A stretch of DNA of 38,591 nt from Methanomassiliicoccaceae archaeon. GTDB taxonomy: Archaea; Thermoplasmatota; Thermoplasmata; Methanomassiliicoccales; Methanomethylophilaceae. A program made the translations under genes and the position numbers. Below, piece by piece: positions 15,847 to 23,181 of the stretch. The notes beneath the pieces were generated by a model, which did not search any database, had not been told where the DNA came from, and saw nothing but the letters and a program-made list of their open reading frames with translations. Numbering within the stretch: position 1 is the first letter of the stretch; each line of letters starts with the position of its first letter. The stretch is taken from NCBI GenBank assembly GCA_003555025.1, contig PWHV01000003.1, positions 1 to 38,591 of the forward strand, in the 5' to 3' direction.

Positions 15847-17169
15847 CTAGATATCCCAGGGCAAGCGGGAGTCCAGGAGGGCGGTCATAACAGACATGTT
15901 CCCGATGTGCAGGCTCTCTTCGTGGTCCAGCACATACATCCTCCTTCCCCGCAGACCGGAGCCTATGGATGCGTGCTCCGCCTTCTGAATCAGGAAATCC
16001 TTGGCGTGGCGCAGATCCCGGGGTACTACCGCCCTCCATCTTCCTTCCTCTATGAAAGGCGGCCGCAACGCGTCATGGGACCAGCGTCGGAGAAAACGCT
16101 CGCTGTGCTCCATCCAGACCGGTGGACCGCAGTGCTCCTTGGATGCGGGCAGCACATCGTCCTCCAGCTCGAAGGCCACTATCAGGGGGCCATCGGCCAC
16201 GAAGGCGGAGCGCAGCACGCTGAAACCATGCGACTCCAATGCTTTGGCCACGCCCTTCTCCGTCCTTCTTCCCTGTGAATGGATATTGTCCTCGGTAATC
16301 CCCTCGACCTCGAAGGAGAGGGTGACGGCCCTCGTTCCGGCGGCCTCCAGCATCGCCCTCGCCTCCTCCGTGCCAAGATGGCGGCGCTCACGCGGGAAGA
16401 AGAATCTCTCGTCCTTCCTCTCAAGGTAGCGCTTGCAGGCATGGACGAAGAGGGAGAAACTGTCAACGTGCAGCGCCGACGCCACGTTGCGCCGCGTGTC
16501 CACAGGGTCGATCACTAGCAGCGGTCCGTCCTCGAAGCCTTCTTCCGGCTCTCCGCCCAATCTACCGCCGTAGCGCCAGGAGGATCCAGCCTCTAGCACC
16601 GAGAGGAAATCGCCGTAATGCAGCACCAGCAGCTCCACCAGGTAGCCGGAGAAGCCTAGGTGGCGGGAGTCAGCACCGTAGACGCCGATCCCCTTCATGA
16701 ACGCCTTGAGGAGCCGGGCCTCGTCCTTCTGCCGTTCGCTTATCCTCTCGGTTATGTGCCTGGTATGCAACGGTGTGCGGTCCACGGCGCTGATCACCTT
16801 TGCTCCCTCCTCCATCGCATAGCAGGGGACGAGGTCCACCTCGTGTCCTGCATAGGTACCGTGCACGTAGGGATGGTCGGCGAAACGCTCCTCGGTGTCC
16901 TCCAGCAGGTCGTCGCCTATGCGTGAGCAGACGGAGGCCATCCTTTCCAGCTCACAATCTTGGGGGAAAACCAGGAACACGTCCATGTCCGGAGAGTTGA
17001 GATAGGTGTCCTTCTGCACCGAGCCGACGAGGAGCGCCTCCATGTCCCGCGATGAGAACAGGGCGTGCCCCTCTATCCGGGATATCAGCGATTCCGCGGC
17101 CCGCAGGGTGCGCGCTTTCTCCTCCGCATCGGGCCTGACCCTTTCCAGGACCCTGCTCTCCAAGCTCAT
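15847..17169 (-). CDS. cca: CCA-adding tRNA nucleotidyltransferase, archaeal class I
   Basis: 440 residues. The nucleotidyltransferase signature GSVQKDTYLNSPDMDVFLVF (about residues 45-64) holds the catalytic DxD; the third carboxylate is in GHEVDLVPCY. The rest matches archaeal class I enzymes, including the HTRHITERISERQKDEARLLKAF and GADSRHLGFSGYLVELLVLHYG segments. It repairs or builds the 3' CCA of tRNAs; both tRNA genes in this window already encode CCA. I prefer the ATG at 17169 over a GTG at 17178 because a TATA-like AATATGG lies 25-30 bases upstream (17192-17200), giving a leaderless start. Confidence 0.93.
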   Translation of the reverse strand: MSLESRVLERVRPDAEEKARTLRAAESLISRIEGHALFSSRDMEALLVGSVQKDTYLNSPDMDVFLVFPQDCELERMASVCSRIGDDLLEDTEERFADHPYVHGTYAGHEVDLVPCYAMEEGAKVISAVDRTPLHTRHITERISERQKDEARLLKAFMKGIGVYGADSRHLGFSGYLVELLVLHYGDFLSVLEAGSSWRYGGRLGGEPEEGFEDGPLLVIDPVDTRRNVASALHVDSFSLFVHACKRYLERKDERFFFPRERRHLGTEEARAMLEAAGTRAVTLSFEVEGITEDNIHSQGRRTEKGVAKALESHGFSVLRSAFVADGPLIVAFELEDDVLPASKEHCGPPVWMEHSERFLRRWSHDALRPPFIEEGRWRAVVPRDLRHAKDFLIQKAEHASIGSGLRGRRMYVLDHEESLHIGNMSVMTALLDSRLPWDI

Positions 17170-17215
17170 CGTTGCCACATTGCGGAGAACGGTAATATGG
17201 TTTTGCGAGGGGAAT

Positions 17216-17280
17216 CTCCAAGGCCGACGGGAAGGGGATGCATGGTTTTAGAAGGAGAAATGGACCCATCAGCCTTGGAG
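17216..17280 (-). ncRNA. Candidate 65-nt structured RNA or leader closed by a 9-bp stem
   Basis: On the minus strand the stretch begins CTCCAAGGC (17280-17272) and ends GCCTTGGAG (17224-17216), a perfect 9-base-pair pairing across 47 bases. A palindromic TATA-like CTATAAATAG (17304-17313) lies about 29 bases upstream of the first base of the stem, as expected if transcription starts just before it. It could be a free small RNA or a long leader of cca. No C/D or H/ACA signature is convincing. Confidence 0.3.
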
Positions 17281-17303
17281 TGATTAATACTATGTTTGAA
17301 CTA

Positions 17304-18101
17304 CTATAAATAGGTATTTGTATGAACCCCGATGGAGTCGCCGATGTCCAGACGCATCATGTCGCGGGCGGCGACTATTCTGCAACCGGTCGTCTCCTCC
17401 AGCTTGAGGGCCTGTTCCTCCGGCCCCTCCTCCACCATCTTAACGCCCATGTGCGTGAGCAGGGTCATCTCCGGCTGGAGCCTCTCCACGATGGCGGGGA
17501 CGTCCTCGCTGCAGAGATGGCAGCGCAGGCGGGCGCCGAACGGGCGGGTGACGTTGAGTATGAGTACGCGGCAACCCTCGTGGCTGGCGATGACCTCATC
17601 GCGGGGATCGGTGTCGCCCATGTAAGAAACGGTGCCGGCCGTTGTCCTGAAGATGGCGCCCACGCCGCTGGCATCGGTGTGGCGGGTGGGGGTGAACCGG
17701 GTCCACGTGCCGGCGATGTCCATCTCATCGCCAGCCCTGACGCTCATAACTTGGTGGGGGAGCCGGCGGTGGTAGTCTGATATAGCAGGCCTCATCCCGT
17801 CTATGCCCTCGATGGTGCTCACGCTCCCCGCCAACGTTCCGCGGGTGTTTATGCCCCCGCGCGTCATTCCCTCGACCAAAACCTCCGCGTCGGAGTAATG
17901 GTCAGGATGGCAATGGGAGATCAGCACCGCATCGGTGAAACCAGGGTCGAGATTGAGCCGGGCCATGTTGGTCAGCGCCCCCGGCCCCGGGTCGAGGTGG
18001 ATGCGCCCTCGGTCCTCTATCAGCATTCCCCCGGTCGACCTGGTCTGGTAGATGGTGGCGAAACGTCCGCCCCCGGTGCCGAGGAAGGTTATGCTGACCA
18101 T
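17304..18101 (-). CDS. Metallo-beta-lactamase fold hydrolase
   Basis: 265 residues of the RNase Z-like MBL superfamily. The N terminus is ITFLGTGGGRFATIYQTRSTGG, and the metal motif HCHPDH (HxHxDH) follows LIS. Later ligands are visible as THMG, RHTDA and MGDTDPRD (Asp bridging the metals). There is no CPSF or beta-CASP domain. Such proteins cleave phosphodiesters, thioesters or esters; the GGRFATIYQTRSTGG loop resembles archaeal ribonuclease-like members, but the substrate is unknown. The stop codon (TAG) overlaps the palindromic TATA-like element at 17304-17313. It is divergent from dadD. Confidence 0.88.
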   Translation of the reverse strand: MVSITFLGTGGGRFATIYQTRSTGGMLIEDRGRIHLDPGPGALTNMARLNLDPGFTDAVLISHCHPDHYSDAEVLVEGMTRGGINTRGTLAGSVSTIEGIDGMRPAISDYHRRLPHQVMSVRAGDEMDIAGTWTRFTPTRHTDASGVGAIFRTTAGTVSYMGDTDPRDEVIASHEGCRVLILNVTRPFGARLRCHLCSEDVPAIVERLQPEMTLLTHMGVKMVEEGPEEQALKLEETTGCRIVAARDMMRLDIGDSIGVHTNTYL

Positions 18102-18178
18102 GCGCCGGATTATGGCATATCATTATATTCTCTTTATGGGGCGACAAAATGTTAATAACGGCATCTTAATCCAGAATT

Positions 18179-19468
18179 ATGCGCACCGCTGTAAGGGACG
18201 CCTGGATACTGACTCAGGACGCGGCCAGGGGCATAGTCCGCGGTGATGTTGTCATCGACGGTGACACCATAGTGTCCGTCGGCGGCACCGGTGAGGACGC
18301 CGACCGCGAGATCCCGGCGAGCGGGGACATTGTCATGCCGGGGCTGGTCAACACCCATTGCCACGTGGCGATGTCAGTCATGAAGGGGAGCGTCGACGAC
18401 CTCAACTTCCCCGATTTCCTGGACAACGTTTTCCGCATAGACTCCGACCGTGACGACGACGACCTCGACGCCGGCGCCCGCCTCGGCCTCATGGAGATGG
18501 TCCGCGGCGGCACTACCACCTTCGTCGACCTCTATTATTCGCAGGACGTCATAGCCAAAGCGGTGGAGGACTCGGGGGTTCGCGGCGTGCTGTGCTGGGC
18601 CGTGCTCGACGAGGAGTTCACCACCCAGAGCGGCAAGCCGATGGACAACTGCCGCCGCTTCTGCGAATCGCACTCCTCGATGAGGAAGGTCGTCCCCGGC
18701 GTGGGACTGCAAGGCGTCTACGTCTGCGGGCGCGAGACCTGGGAGGAGGCGAGCGCTTACTCACAGGAGAGCGGGAGGGTGATGACCTTCCACCTCTCCG
18801 AGACCCGCGGCGAGGTCAACGAGCATCAACGCAAGACAGGTATGAGACCGGCGGACTGGCTCGGGTCGATGGGCGTTCTGCACCCCGGTTGCCTGGCCGC
18901 CCACTCGGCGTGGCTGACGGTGAACGAGGTCCGCGCACTCGGCAAGGCGGGGATGTCTGCTTCCACCTGCCCGGTGTCGAACATGAAGCTGGCCACCGGA
19001 GGGGTGGCTCCGATACCGGAGATGCTGGAGCACGGCGTCAACGTGTCCATCGGCACCGACGGCAGCGCCACCAACAACTCCATGGACATGTTCGCGGAGA
19101 TGAAGACCCTGGGGCTGCTGCAGAAATCGAGCCGCTGGGACGCCACCGTCACTCCCGCCCAGGCCCTGCTGGACATGGCCACCATCGGGGGGGCGAGGGC
19201 GGTCGGCATGGGAGACAGGACAGGTTCGATAGAGAAGGGCAAGCTCGCCGACCTCATCGTGCTGGATGGCAAGGCCCCCAATCTGAGGCCGCTGCTGCCG
19301 CAGAACATGGTGTCCAACATCGTCTACTCCGGCAACTCGTTGAACGTGAAGACCGTCCTCTGCCAGGGCGACATGCTCATGCAGGACCGCAGGATGCTCA
19401 CCTTGAACGAGGACAAGGTCCTCGCTAAAGCGGAGGACGCATGGACCAAGCTGTGCTCGCGGCGATGA
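18179..19468 (+). CDS. dadD: 5'-deoxyadenosine / S-adenosylhomocysteine deaminase (amidohydrolase family)
   Basis: 429 residues. The amidohydrolase metal motif NTHCHVAM lies at about 59-66 after the PGLVN strand. The following segment holds GGTTTFVDLYY, then TFHLSETRGEV (metal His), AAHSAWLT, and IGTDGSATNNSMDMF with the catalytic Asp. In methanogens this enzyme deaminates 5'-deoxyadenosine, SAH and methylthioadenosine. It thereby recycles the by-products of radical SAM and methyltransfer reactions, both of which are represented in this window. It starts at ATG 18179 from a short AT-rich promoter divergent from the MBL gene. Confidence 0.88.
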   Translation: MRTAVRDAWILTQDAARGIVRGDVVIDGDTIVSVGGTGEDADREIPASGDIVMPGLVNTHCHVAMSVMKGSVDDLNFPDFLDNVFRIDSDRDDDDLDAGARLGLMEMVRGGTTTFVDLYYSQDVIAKAVEDSGVRGVLCWAVLDEEFTTQSGKPMDNCRRFCESHSSMRKVVPGVGLQGVYVCGRETWEEASAYSQESGRVMTFHLSETRGEVNEHQRKTGMRPADWLGSMGVLHPGCLAAHSAWLTVNEVRALGKAGMSASTCPVSNMKLATGGVAPIPEMLEHGVNVSIGTDGSATNNSMDMFAEMKTLGLLQKSSRWDATVTPAQALLDMATIGGARAVGMGDRTGSIEKGKLADLIVLDGKAPNLRPLLPQNMVSNIVYSGNSLNVKTVLCQGDMLMQDRRMLTLNEDKVLAKAEDAWTKLCSRR

Positions 19469-19626
19469 CGCTCGGATTGGGCCGTCCATGGAGGCCACTC
19501 ATCACCGATGTGGTATCGGGTCTGAAGCCTGCCAGGCATTTTTAATATTATTCGTATAGAATATATTTAGTGGTGCATAATAATTTTATATCCCACTTAT
19601 TAATAGCTTCAACAGTAAAACATGCG

Positions 19627-20178
19627 ATGCGCGGGGGTGTGAACCAGTTGGCAGTCGATATGACCACAAAAATAGGGGCGGTTGTGTTAGCTCTTATATT
19701 GATAATAGTCTTGGCCGTGTCTTACGTGCAGAGTCCAGACTATGAGGTCGGGGACAAGTTCGTCTTCGAGCTCACAGGTGAAGACAACGCTGGAAGGCAA
19801 ATAGAGGGTATATGGACATTTGAGATTACGGCTGAGACTACGGATAGATGGGCCGTGTCGAGCGATCTTGAATACGTCATAAAGGAGACAGGGCAAGCCG
19901 ATATATCGAAAACCCCCTGGTTTCCTTCTGGCAACCCTTTGAAATCCGATGGTCCACTTTATTTCCTTCTTGAGGACGCTGAGACCGATGGGAACTCCAA
20001 GATAGACACTGAGTGGGGCAGCAGGACCCTGGACAAATGGGTGGAGGACGACGGCGGTGACGAGATAGTCTACTTCGCCGATTCTAAGCACCGCATATTC
20101 AAGGTTACCTTCGAGGTCTTCTCTCTGGAGCAGTCCAGCGACTTTGAGGCAGAATTGGTGCTCGTCGATAGGCCTTGA
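19627..20178 (+). CDS. Membrane-anchored extracytoplasmic protein, unknown
   Basis: About 183 residues. A single N-terminal helix (IGAVVLALILIIVLAVSYV) anchors an acidic outer domain with strands such as YEVGDKFVFELTGED and IEGIWTFEIT; I see no enzyme motif. The start is uncertain. ATG 19627 follows a TATA-like TTTTATATC (about 19583-19591) at leader-like distance, whereas TTG 19648 has a GGGGGTGTG Shine-Dalgarno-like stretch 6 bases upstream. ATG 19660 is also possible. The coding stretch and its 5' flank (19540-19620) are more AT-rich than the neighbours. It is convergent with tRNA-Tyr. Confidence 0.65.
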   Translation: MRGGVNQLAVDMTTKIGAVVLALILIIVLAVSYVQSPDYEVGDKFVFELTGEDNAGRQIEGIWTFEITAETTDRWAVSSDLEYVIKETGQADISKTPWFPSGNPLKSDGPLYFLLEDAETDGNSKIDTEWGSRTLDKWVEDDGGDEIVYFADSKHRIFKVTFEVFSLEQSSDFEAELVLVDRP

Positions 20179-20233
20179 AAACCATTTCAACAAACCCATT
20201 CTCATTTTGATTAAAACAATAGATGGGAAATGG

Positions 20234-20344
20234 TGGTCCCGACTCCCAGATTTGAACTGGGGATCTGCTGATATCGGCGGCTGCACCGGTCATCCCGGTA
20301 ACCCACTACAGTCAGCCGCTCTGGCCAGTCTAAGCTAAGTCGGG
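20234..20344 (-). tRNA. tRNA-Tyr (GUA) with a 33-base intron
   Basis: The acceptor halves CCCGACU and AGUCGGG pair perfectly, with C1-G72, the archaeal tyrosine identity pair. The T arm is CCCAG-TTCAAAT-CTGGG, and the anticodon stem is GCUGA/UCAGC. The loop reads C-U-GUA-G then an intron, then A; the anticodon is at 20307-20309. The intron occupies 20273-20305, in the canonical position after base 37. CCA is encoded at 20234-20236. Exon length is 75 bases plus CCA. A TATA-like element TATTTATG lies at 20368-20375 (minus-strand orientation), about 27 bases before the 5' end. Confidence 0.93.
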
Positions 20345-20367
20345 TGGTCCTGGAATTATTGATATCC

Positions 20368-20375
20368 TATTTATG
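20368..20375 (-). promoter_or_regulatory. TATA box of the tRNA-Tyr gene
   Basis: CATAAATA on the minus strand, centred about 27 bases upstream of the tRNA 5' end at 20344. This is the spacing expected if transcription starts at or very close to the mature 5' end. Confidence 0.55.
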
Positions 20376-20408
20376 GTTAACGTATGCGGAGCAACGAAAA
20401 TACGCCGC

Positions 20409-20432
20409 TGACGCCATTGACAGAAGGCGTCA
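20409..20432. promoter_or_regulatory. 7-bp inverted repeat just upstream of the RHH promoter
   Basis: TGACGCC, ten bases, GGCGTCA: a perfect dyad ending three bases before the TTAAATAC TATA-like sequence that serves the ribbon-helix-helix gene. Its position next to the TATA box suits an operator. Confidence 0.45.
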
Positions 20433-20474
20433 TCATTAAATACTGATAAAATTCTCTTTCATTTGTCGGACAAA

Positions 20475-20493
20475 AGAGGTCTTTACGACCTCT
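20475..20493. promoter_or_regulatory. 7-bp inverted repeat in the RHH leader
   Basis: AGAGGTC, loop TTTAC, GACCTCT: perfect dyad ending three bases before the AGGAG ribosome-binding site of the gene at 20508. As DNA it could bind the encoded regulator; as RNA it would make a hairpin beside the ribosome-binding site. Confidence 0.5.
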
Positions 20494-20507
20494 CGTAGGA
20501 GTCTAAC

Positions 20508-20747
20508 ATGCCCGAGGACGATCTGGAGAAGGTGACCATAAGGCTGCCGACGCGCTACGTGCGGCAGCTGGACTTCTTGGTGGGGGTGGACGATTTTCCC
20601 TCACGCTCCGAGGCCATCCGCTCCGCGGTCCGAGACATGCTCTATCAGAGGGTGGAGATGGTCATGGACCGCTTGGAGGAGATGGAGAAGGCGGAGCAGG
20701 CCTTGGCGCGCATGGAGAGCTTCGAGAAGCGGTACATGTCCAAATAG
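20508..20747 (+). CDS. Ribbon-helix-helix (CopG-type) transcriptional regulator
   Basis: 79 residues. The ribbon-helix-helix fold is plain. The beta strand KVTIRLPTRYVRQLDFLV (residues 7-24) starts with the DNA-contacting ribbon, then the DFPSRSEAIRSAVRDML helix-turn-helix, then a coiled-coil-like helix rich in Met/Glu to the end. RHH proteins bind as dimers of dimers to short inverted repeats. Two perfect 7-bp dyads flank the gene's own promoter/leader, suggesting autoregulation. The ATG has a good AGGAG ribosome-binding site at 20497-20501. Stop TAG. Confidence 0.88.
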   Translation: MPEDDLEKVTIRLPTRYVRQLDFLVGVDDFPSRSEAIRSAVRDMLYQRVEMVMDRLEEMEKAEQALARMESFEKRYMSK

Positions 20748-20806
20748 CCGGAGAGGCGATGGGATGCACTCTTAGGCCCCGGGGCTACAAGCCCCACATC
20801 CTTATT

Positions 20807-21565
20807 CTATCCTATGTATCCAAGGTCATCGCGGCCGGGGTCCTGCGAGGACTCCATGTCCTTTATCTTGGACGTGATCTCCTCGACCTGCTCGGCCTTG
20901 CTCTCCAACTCGCTCATGTCCATCTCCAGGCCGATGATGCTGTTCAGCACCTTGAGGACGGACTCGGCGCCCTTGGGGTCCACGAAGTATCCGGAGGTCT
21001 CGCCCATGAGGCAGGCGGCATCGAGGCCATTGAGCTTGCTCAGGCCCAACAGAAGGCCGCTGGCCCCCACTATGCCCGAGCCCGGCTCGCCGGCGGTGAA
21101 TTCCACGCCATGGGGCTCTAGCATTTCGCGGAAGCTTTTGGTGGTGACCGCACCCAGCACCCGGGGCTCCTCCACCATCTTGCCGACGCCGTAGCCGCCC
21201 AGGGTATAGATGGTGCTGACTCCCATCTCCGTGCACATCTTGATGATATGGGAGGAGAGTTCGTACTGTCCCTCAGGGGTCATGCCCTGGTATTCGCCGA
21301 CCAGTATCACCAGGTCACGGCCCTCGCCCACGTTCTTGGCGTAGTAGAGCTCGTTGTTGACCATGGTGGCGACGCAATCTTCGTCCAGCACCACCTGGGG
21401 CGGGAAGTGCTTGGAGTAGATGGTAGCGAATTTCACCGCATCGATGTTGTCCAGTAGATGCTCGGCCGCCAGTTTTCCAACGTTGCCCACTCCGGGCAAC
21501 CCCTCGATGAGTATGGCGTCCTTGAGCTGCGGCTCCTCGCTTATGACGGTGATTATGCTTTCCAT
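20807..21565 (-). CDS. PAC2 family protein (proteasome assembly chaperone-like)
   Basis: 252 residues. It has the PAC2 family beginning ILIEGLPGVGNVGKLAAEHLLD (the glycine-rich turn), followed by ELYYAKN, DLVILVGEYQGMTPEGQYEL, STIYTLGGYGVGK and GIVGASGLLLGL. It ends in a probable coiled-coil tail (ELESKAEQVEEITSKIKDM). The family is named for PAC2 chaperones of the eukaryotic proteasome; in archaea the gene is commonly linked to aIF2-alpha and Nop10, as here, but its own activity is not established. Start ATG 21565, seven bases after the Nop10 stop. Confidence 0.9.
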   Translation of the reverse strand: MESIITVISEEPQLKDAILIEGLPGVGNVGKLAAEHLLDNIDAVKFATIYSKHFPPQVVLDEDCVATMVNNELYYAKNVGEGRDLVILVGEYQGMTPEGQYELSSHIIKMCTEMGVSTIYTLGGYGVGKMVEEPRVLGAVTTKSFREMLEPHGVEFTAGEPGSGIVGASGLLLGLSKLNGLDAACLMGETSGYFVDPKGAESVLKVLNSIIGLEMDMSELESKAEQVEEITSKIKDMESSQDPGRDDLGYIG

Positions 21566-21572
21566 GTGCGAC

Positions 21573-21731
21573 TCACTCTCCGTAGATGGCCTTGCGGCGG
21601 TAGCGACCGTGGCGGTCCTCGGGCGAATACCGCGGCGGGACCGGCACTTTGGTACCCGCCTGACAAATGGGACATTCGTCCTTAAGAGTGTATTCTCGGC
21701 AGCGCGGGCAGAGGCGGAGCAGGGTCCTCAT
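21573..21731 (-). CDS. nop10: H/ACA ribonucleoprotein subunit Nop10
   Basis: A 52-residue gene. The N-terminal zinc ribbon is CPRC...CPIC (MRTLLRLCPRCREYTLKDEC), followed by the conserved VPVPPRYSPEDRHGRYRRKA segment that wraps around Cbf5. Nop10 is a structural core of the archaeal H/ACA RNP that pseudouridylates rRNA. The start ATG overlaps the aIF2-alpha stop as ATGA (21728-21731), so it is translationally coupled. Confidence 0.95.
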   Translation of the reverse strand: MRTLLRLCPRCREYTLKDECPICQAGTKVPVPPRYSPEDRHGRYRRKAIYGE

Positions 21732-22513
21732 GACTTGCCCACGCGCTTCAAGGCGCCTTCGCCGCCGGCGGTGATGATGCTTTCGACCGCGTTGGAGGAG
21801 ACCGACCTCAAAGCATCCTCCGCCGCTTTGTACTCGTCGGCGGTGATGACCACGCGGTAGCGGGGGGCGCCCACGTATTGGATGTTGATTTTCACGTCCT
21901 CTATTTCCTTCTCCGCGGCCAGGAGGGCGTTCCTTATCCTGTCCACTCCATCGGGGGCGGCGCTGCTCAGCTCCAGGTACGCCTCTATCTGCACGTAGGG
22001 CGGGGTGACGTTCTCCACCGCCACCTCTATAAGCGTCTCGACCCAGTCCCCGCTGTTCTCACGGCGGAACTCGTCCGGGGCGGCGGCGATGGTCTCGAAA
22101 GAGCCGTAAAGGGTCTCGTACTCGTCAATGAGATACTGGCCGAAGTCCTGGTAGGCCTTCTCCGGTTTTATTCCCAGTCGCTCGGCGGTTATCTCCAGGA
22201 GCTTCTCCGCCTTGTTCTCGTTCTTCCATTGCTGAATCTTCTCCCGCTTCTGGTGCTCGTTCACCGATTTCAGCGAGAGGTCGATGTGGCCCTTGGACGC
22301 GTCCACGTCCAGGACCTTGCAGACGATCTTCTGTCCTTCCCTGATGTAGTCCCTGATGTACTTGACCCAGCCCGTGGCCACATCCCGGACGTGGACGAAA
22401 CCCTCCTTGTCGCCGTATTCGTCAAGGGTGGCAAAGGCACCGAAGTTCTTGACGTTCTTGACGGTGCAGACTACGAGCTCGCCCGATTCGGGATAGTCCT
22501 GGGCACGGTACAT
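21728..22513 (-). CDS. Translation initiation factor aIF2 subunit alpha
   Basis: 261 residues from ATG 22513, which shares one base with the S27e stop (TGATG). The S1/OB domain (about 1-85) reads PESGELVVCTVKNVKNFGAFATLDEYGDKEGFVHVRDV, as in all aIF2-alpha. A helical domain follows, with KAEKLLEITAERLGI, and then the C-terminal alpha-beta domain that binds aIF2-gamma. aIF2 delivers initiator Met-tRNA to the ribosome. It is the third gene of an operon with L44e, S27e, Nop10 and PAC2, a conserved archaeal arrangement. Confidence 0.95.
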   Translation of the reverse strand: MYRAQDYPESGELVVCTVKNVKNFGAFATLDEYGDKEGFVHVRDVATGWVKYIRDYIREGQKIVCKVLDVDASKGHIDLSLKSVNEHQKREKIQQWKNENKAEKLLEITAERLGIKPEKAYQDFGQYLIDEYETLYGSFETIAAAPDEFRRENSGDWVETLIEVAVENVTPPYVQIEAYLELSSAAPDGVDRIRNALLAAEKEIEDVKINIQYVGAPRYRVVITADEYKAAEDALRSVSSNAVESIITAGGEGALKRVGKS

Positions 22514-22680
22514 CAGCCGACCACCTCGAGCAGTTCGCCCTTTATCTTGCCCACGCCTCCGCGGGGCTCGATCAGGGTGGAACCGCATACGTTGCACACC
22601 ACGGTACTGGCGGGCTTGCGGAACGCGATCTGGTCATTGCTGCAGTCCGGGCATTTGATCTTTACGAAATCTTCTGTCAT
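22513..22680 (-). CDS. rps27e: Ribosomal protein S27e
   Basis: 55 residues with the zinc finger FVKIKCPDCSNDQIAF...VVCNVCGSTLIEPRGG typical of S27e; both CxxC pairs are intact. Small-subunit ribosomal protein. Start ATG 22680, five bases past the L44e stop; its stop overlaps the next start. The frame extends upstream within L44e, but the ATG at 22680 gives the standard N terminus. Confidence 0.95.
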   Translation of the reverse strand: MTEDFVKIKCPDCSNDQIAFRKPASTVVCNVCGSTLIEPRGGVGKIKGELLEVVG

Positions 22681-22685
22681 GCTAT

Positions 22686-22964
22686 TCACTCCACCAACTC
22701 GAACTTCTTGGCGCGGAAGCAGGCCTTCAGGTGGGCCTTCTTGCAGGTCTTGCAACGGTACCTCAGGTTTATCCTCTTGGTGGGCTTCTCCCTCCCCTCT
22801 GGTTTGGGACGGGGGAAACCTCCGTAACCGGCGGTGACCTTCCTGAATCTGCGCTGGCCCCATTTCAGCTCGCTGGCCTTCTTCTTCTTGACCCGCTCCA
22901 CATCATGGTCGCTGTGCGACTTGCAATGCGGGCAGTAAGTGTTCATGATCCTAGGTAGCTTCAC
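22686..22964 (-). CDS. rpl44e: Ribosomal protein L44e
   Basis: 92 residues. I start it at the GTG at 22964 because this gives MKLPRIMNTYCPHC, matching the conserved L44e N terminus (M-K-x-P-x-x-x-N-T-Y-C-P). An AGGTGAT Shine-Dalgarno sits 4 bases upstream. A GTG at 22973 and an ATG at 22946 are less good. The zinc motif CPHC near the N terminus pairs with CKTC near the end (YRCKTCKKAHLKACFRAKKFELVE). It is a large-subunit protein near the E site and leads the five-gene operon. Confidence 0.93.
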   Translation of the reverse strand: MKLPRIMNTYCPHCKSHSDHDVERVKKKKASELKWGQRRFRKVTAGYGGFPRPKPEGREKPTKRINLRYRCKTCKKAHLKACFRAKKFELVE

Positions 22965-23002
22965 AACAATCACCTTGGGAGACAGTTCTTAATACTGATG
23001 TC

Positions 23003-23011
23003 GTATAAAAA
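23003..23011 (-). promoter_or_regulatory. TATA box of the L44e-S27e-aIF2-alpha-Nop10-PAC2 operon
   Basis: TTTTTATAC on the minus strand. Transcription should start near 22980, giving a leader of about 15 bases with the Shine-Dalgarno AGGTGAT. The same sequence read on the plus strand (GTATAAAAA) is also a good TATA box, pointing to the 23030-23110 stretch that has no gene. Confidence 0.55.
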
Positions 23012-23094
23012 CCCTTTACCCTGCCCAGGTACATAAAGCTGTCGCATCCCCCTCCGCGCTCTGGAACGGCCACGCGGACCGCTCCGGAAAACCT

Positions 23095-23122
23095 CTGATT
23101 TTTATCAGGGTGCTGATTATCA
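23095..23122. promoter_or_regulatory. Pair of TGAT-n-ATCA dyads upstream of the winged-helix gene
   Basis: CTGAT-TTTT-ATCAG at 23095-23108 and TGAT-T-ATCA at 23114-23122, two adjacent perfect dyads with the same TGAT/ATCA half sites. They lie 27-50 bases before the TATATAAT box (23149-23156). They are candidate operators for the regulator encoded just downstream. Confidence 0.5.
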
Positions 23123-23148
23123 CAATGTTTTAGTTTAATGCAAAGGTC

Positions 23149-23156
23149 TATATAAT
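23149..23156 (+). promoter_or_regulatory. TATA box of the winged-helix regulator gene
   Basis: TATATAAT, with the ATG at 23182 about 29 bases from its centre, so the transcript is probably leaderless or nearly so. Confidence 0.6.
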
Positions 23157-23181
23157 TAGAATAATTATTTTTAACAGTCCT

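Noticed and set aside
17216-17280. C/D box sRNA assignment for the structured segment upstream of cca
   Set aside because: A CUGAUGG near the 5' stem only partly resembles a C box, and no CUGA D box occurs near the 3' stem.
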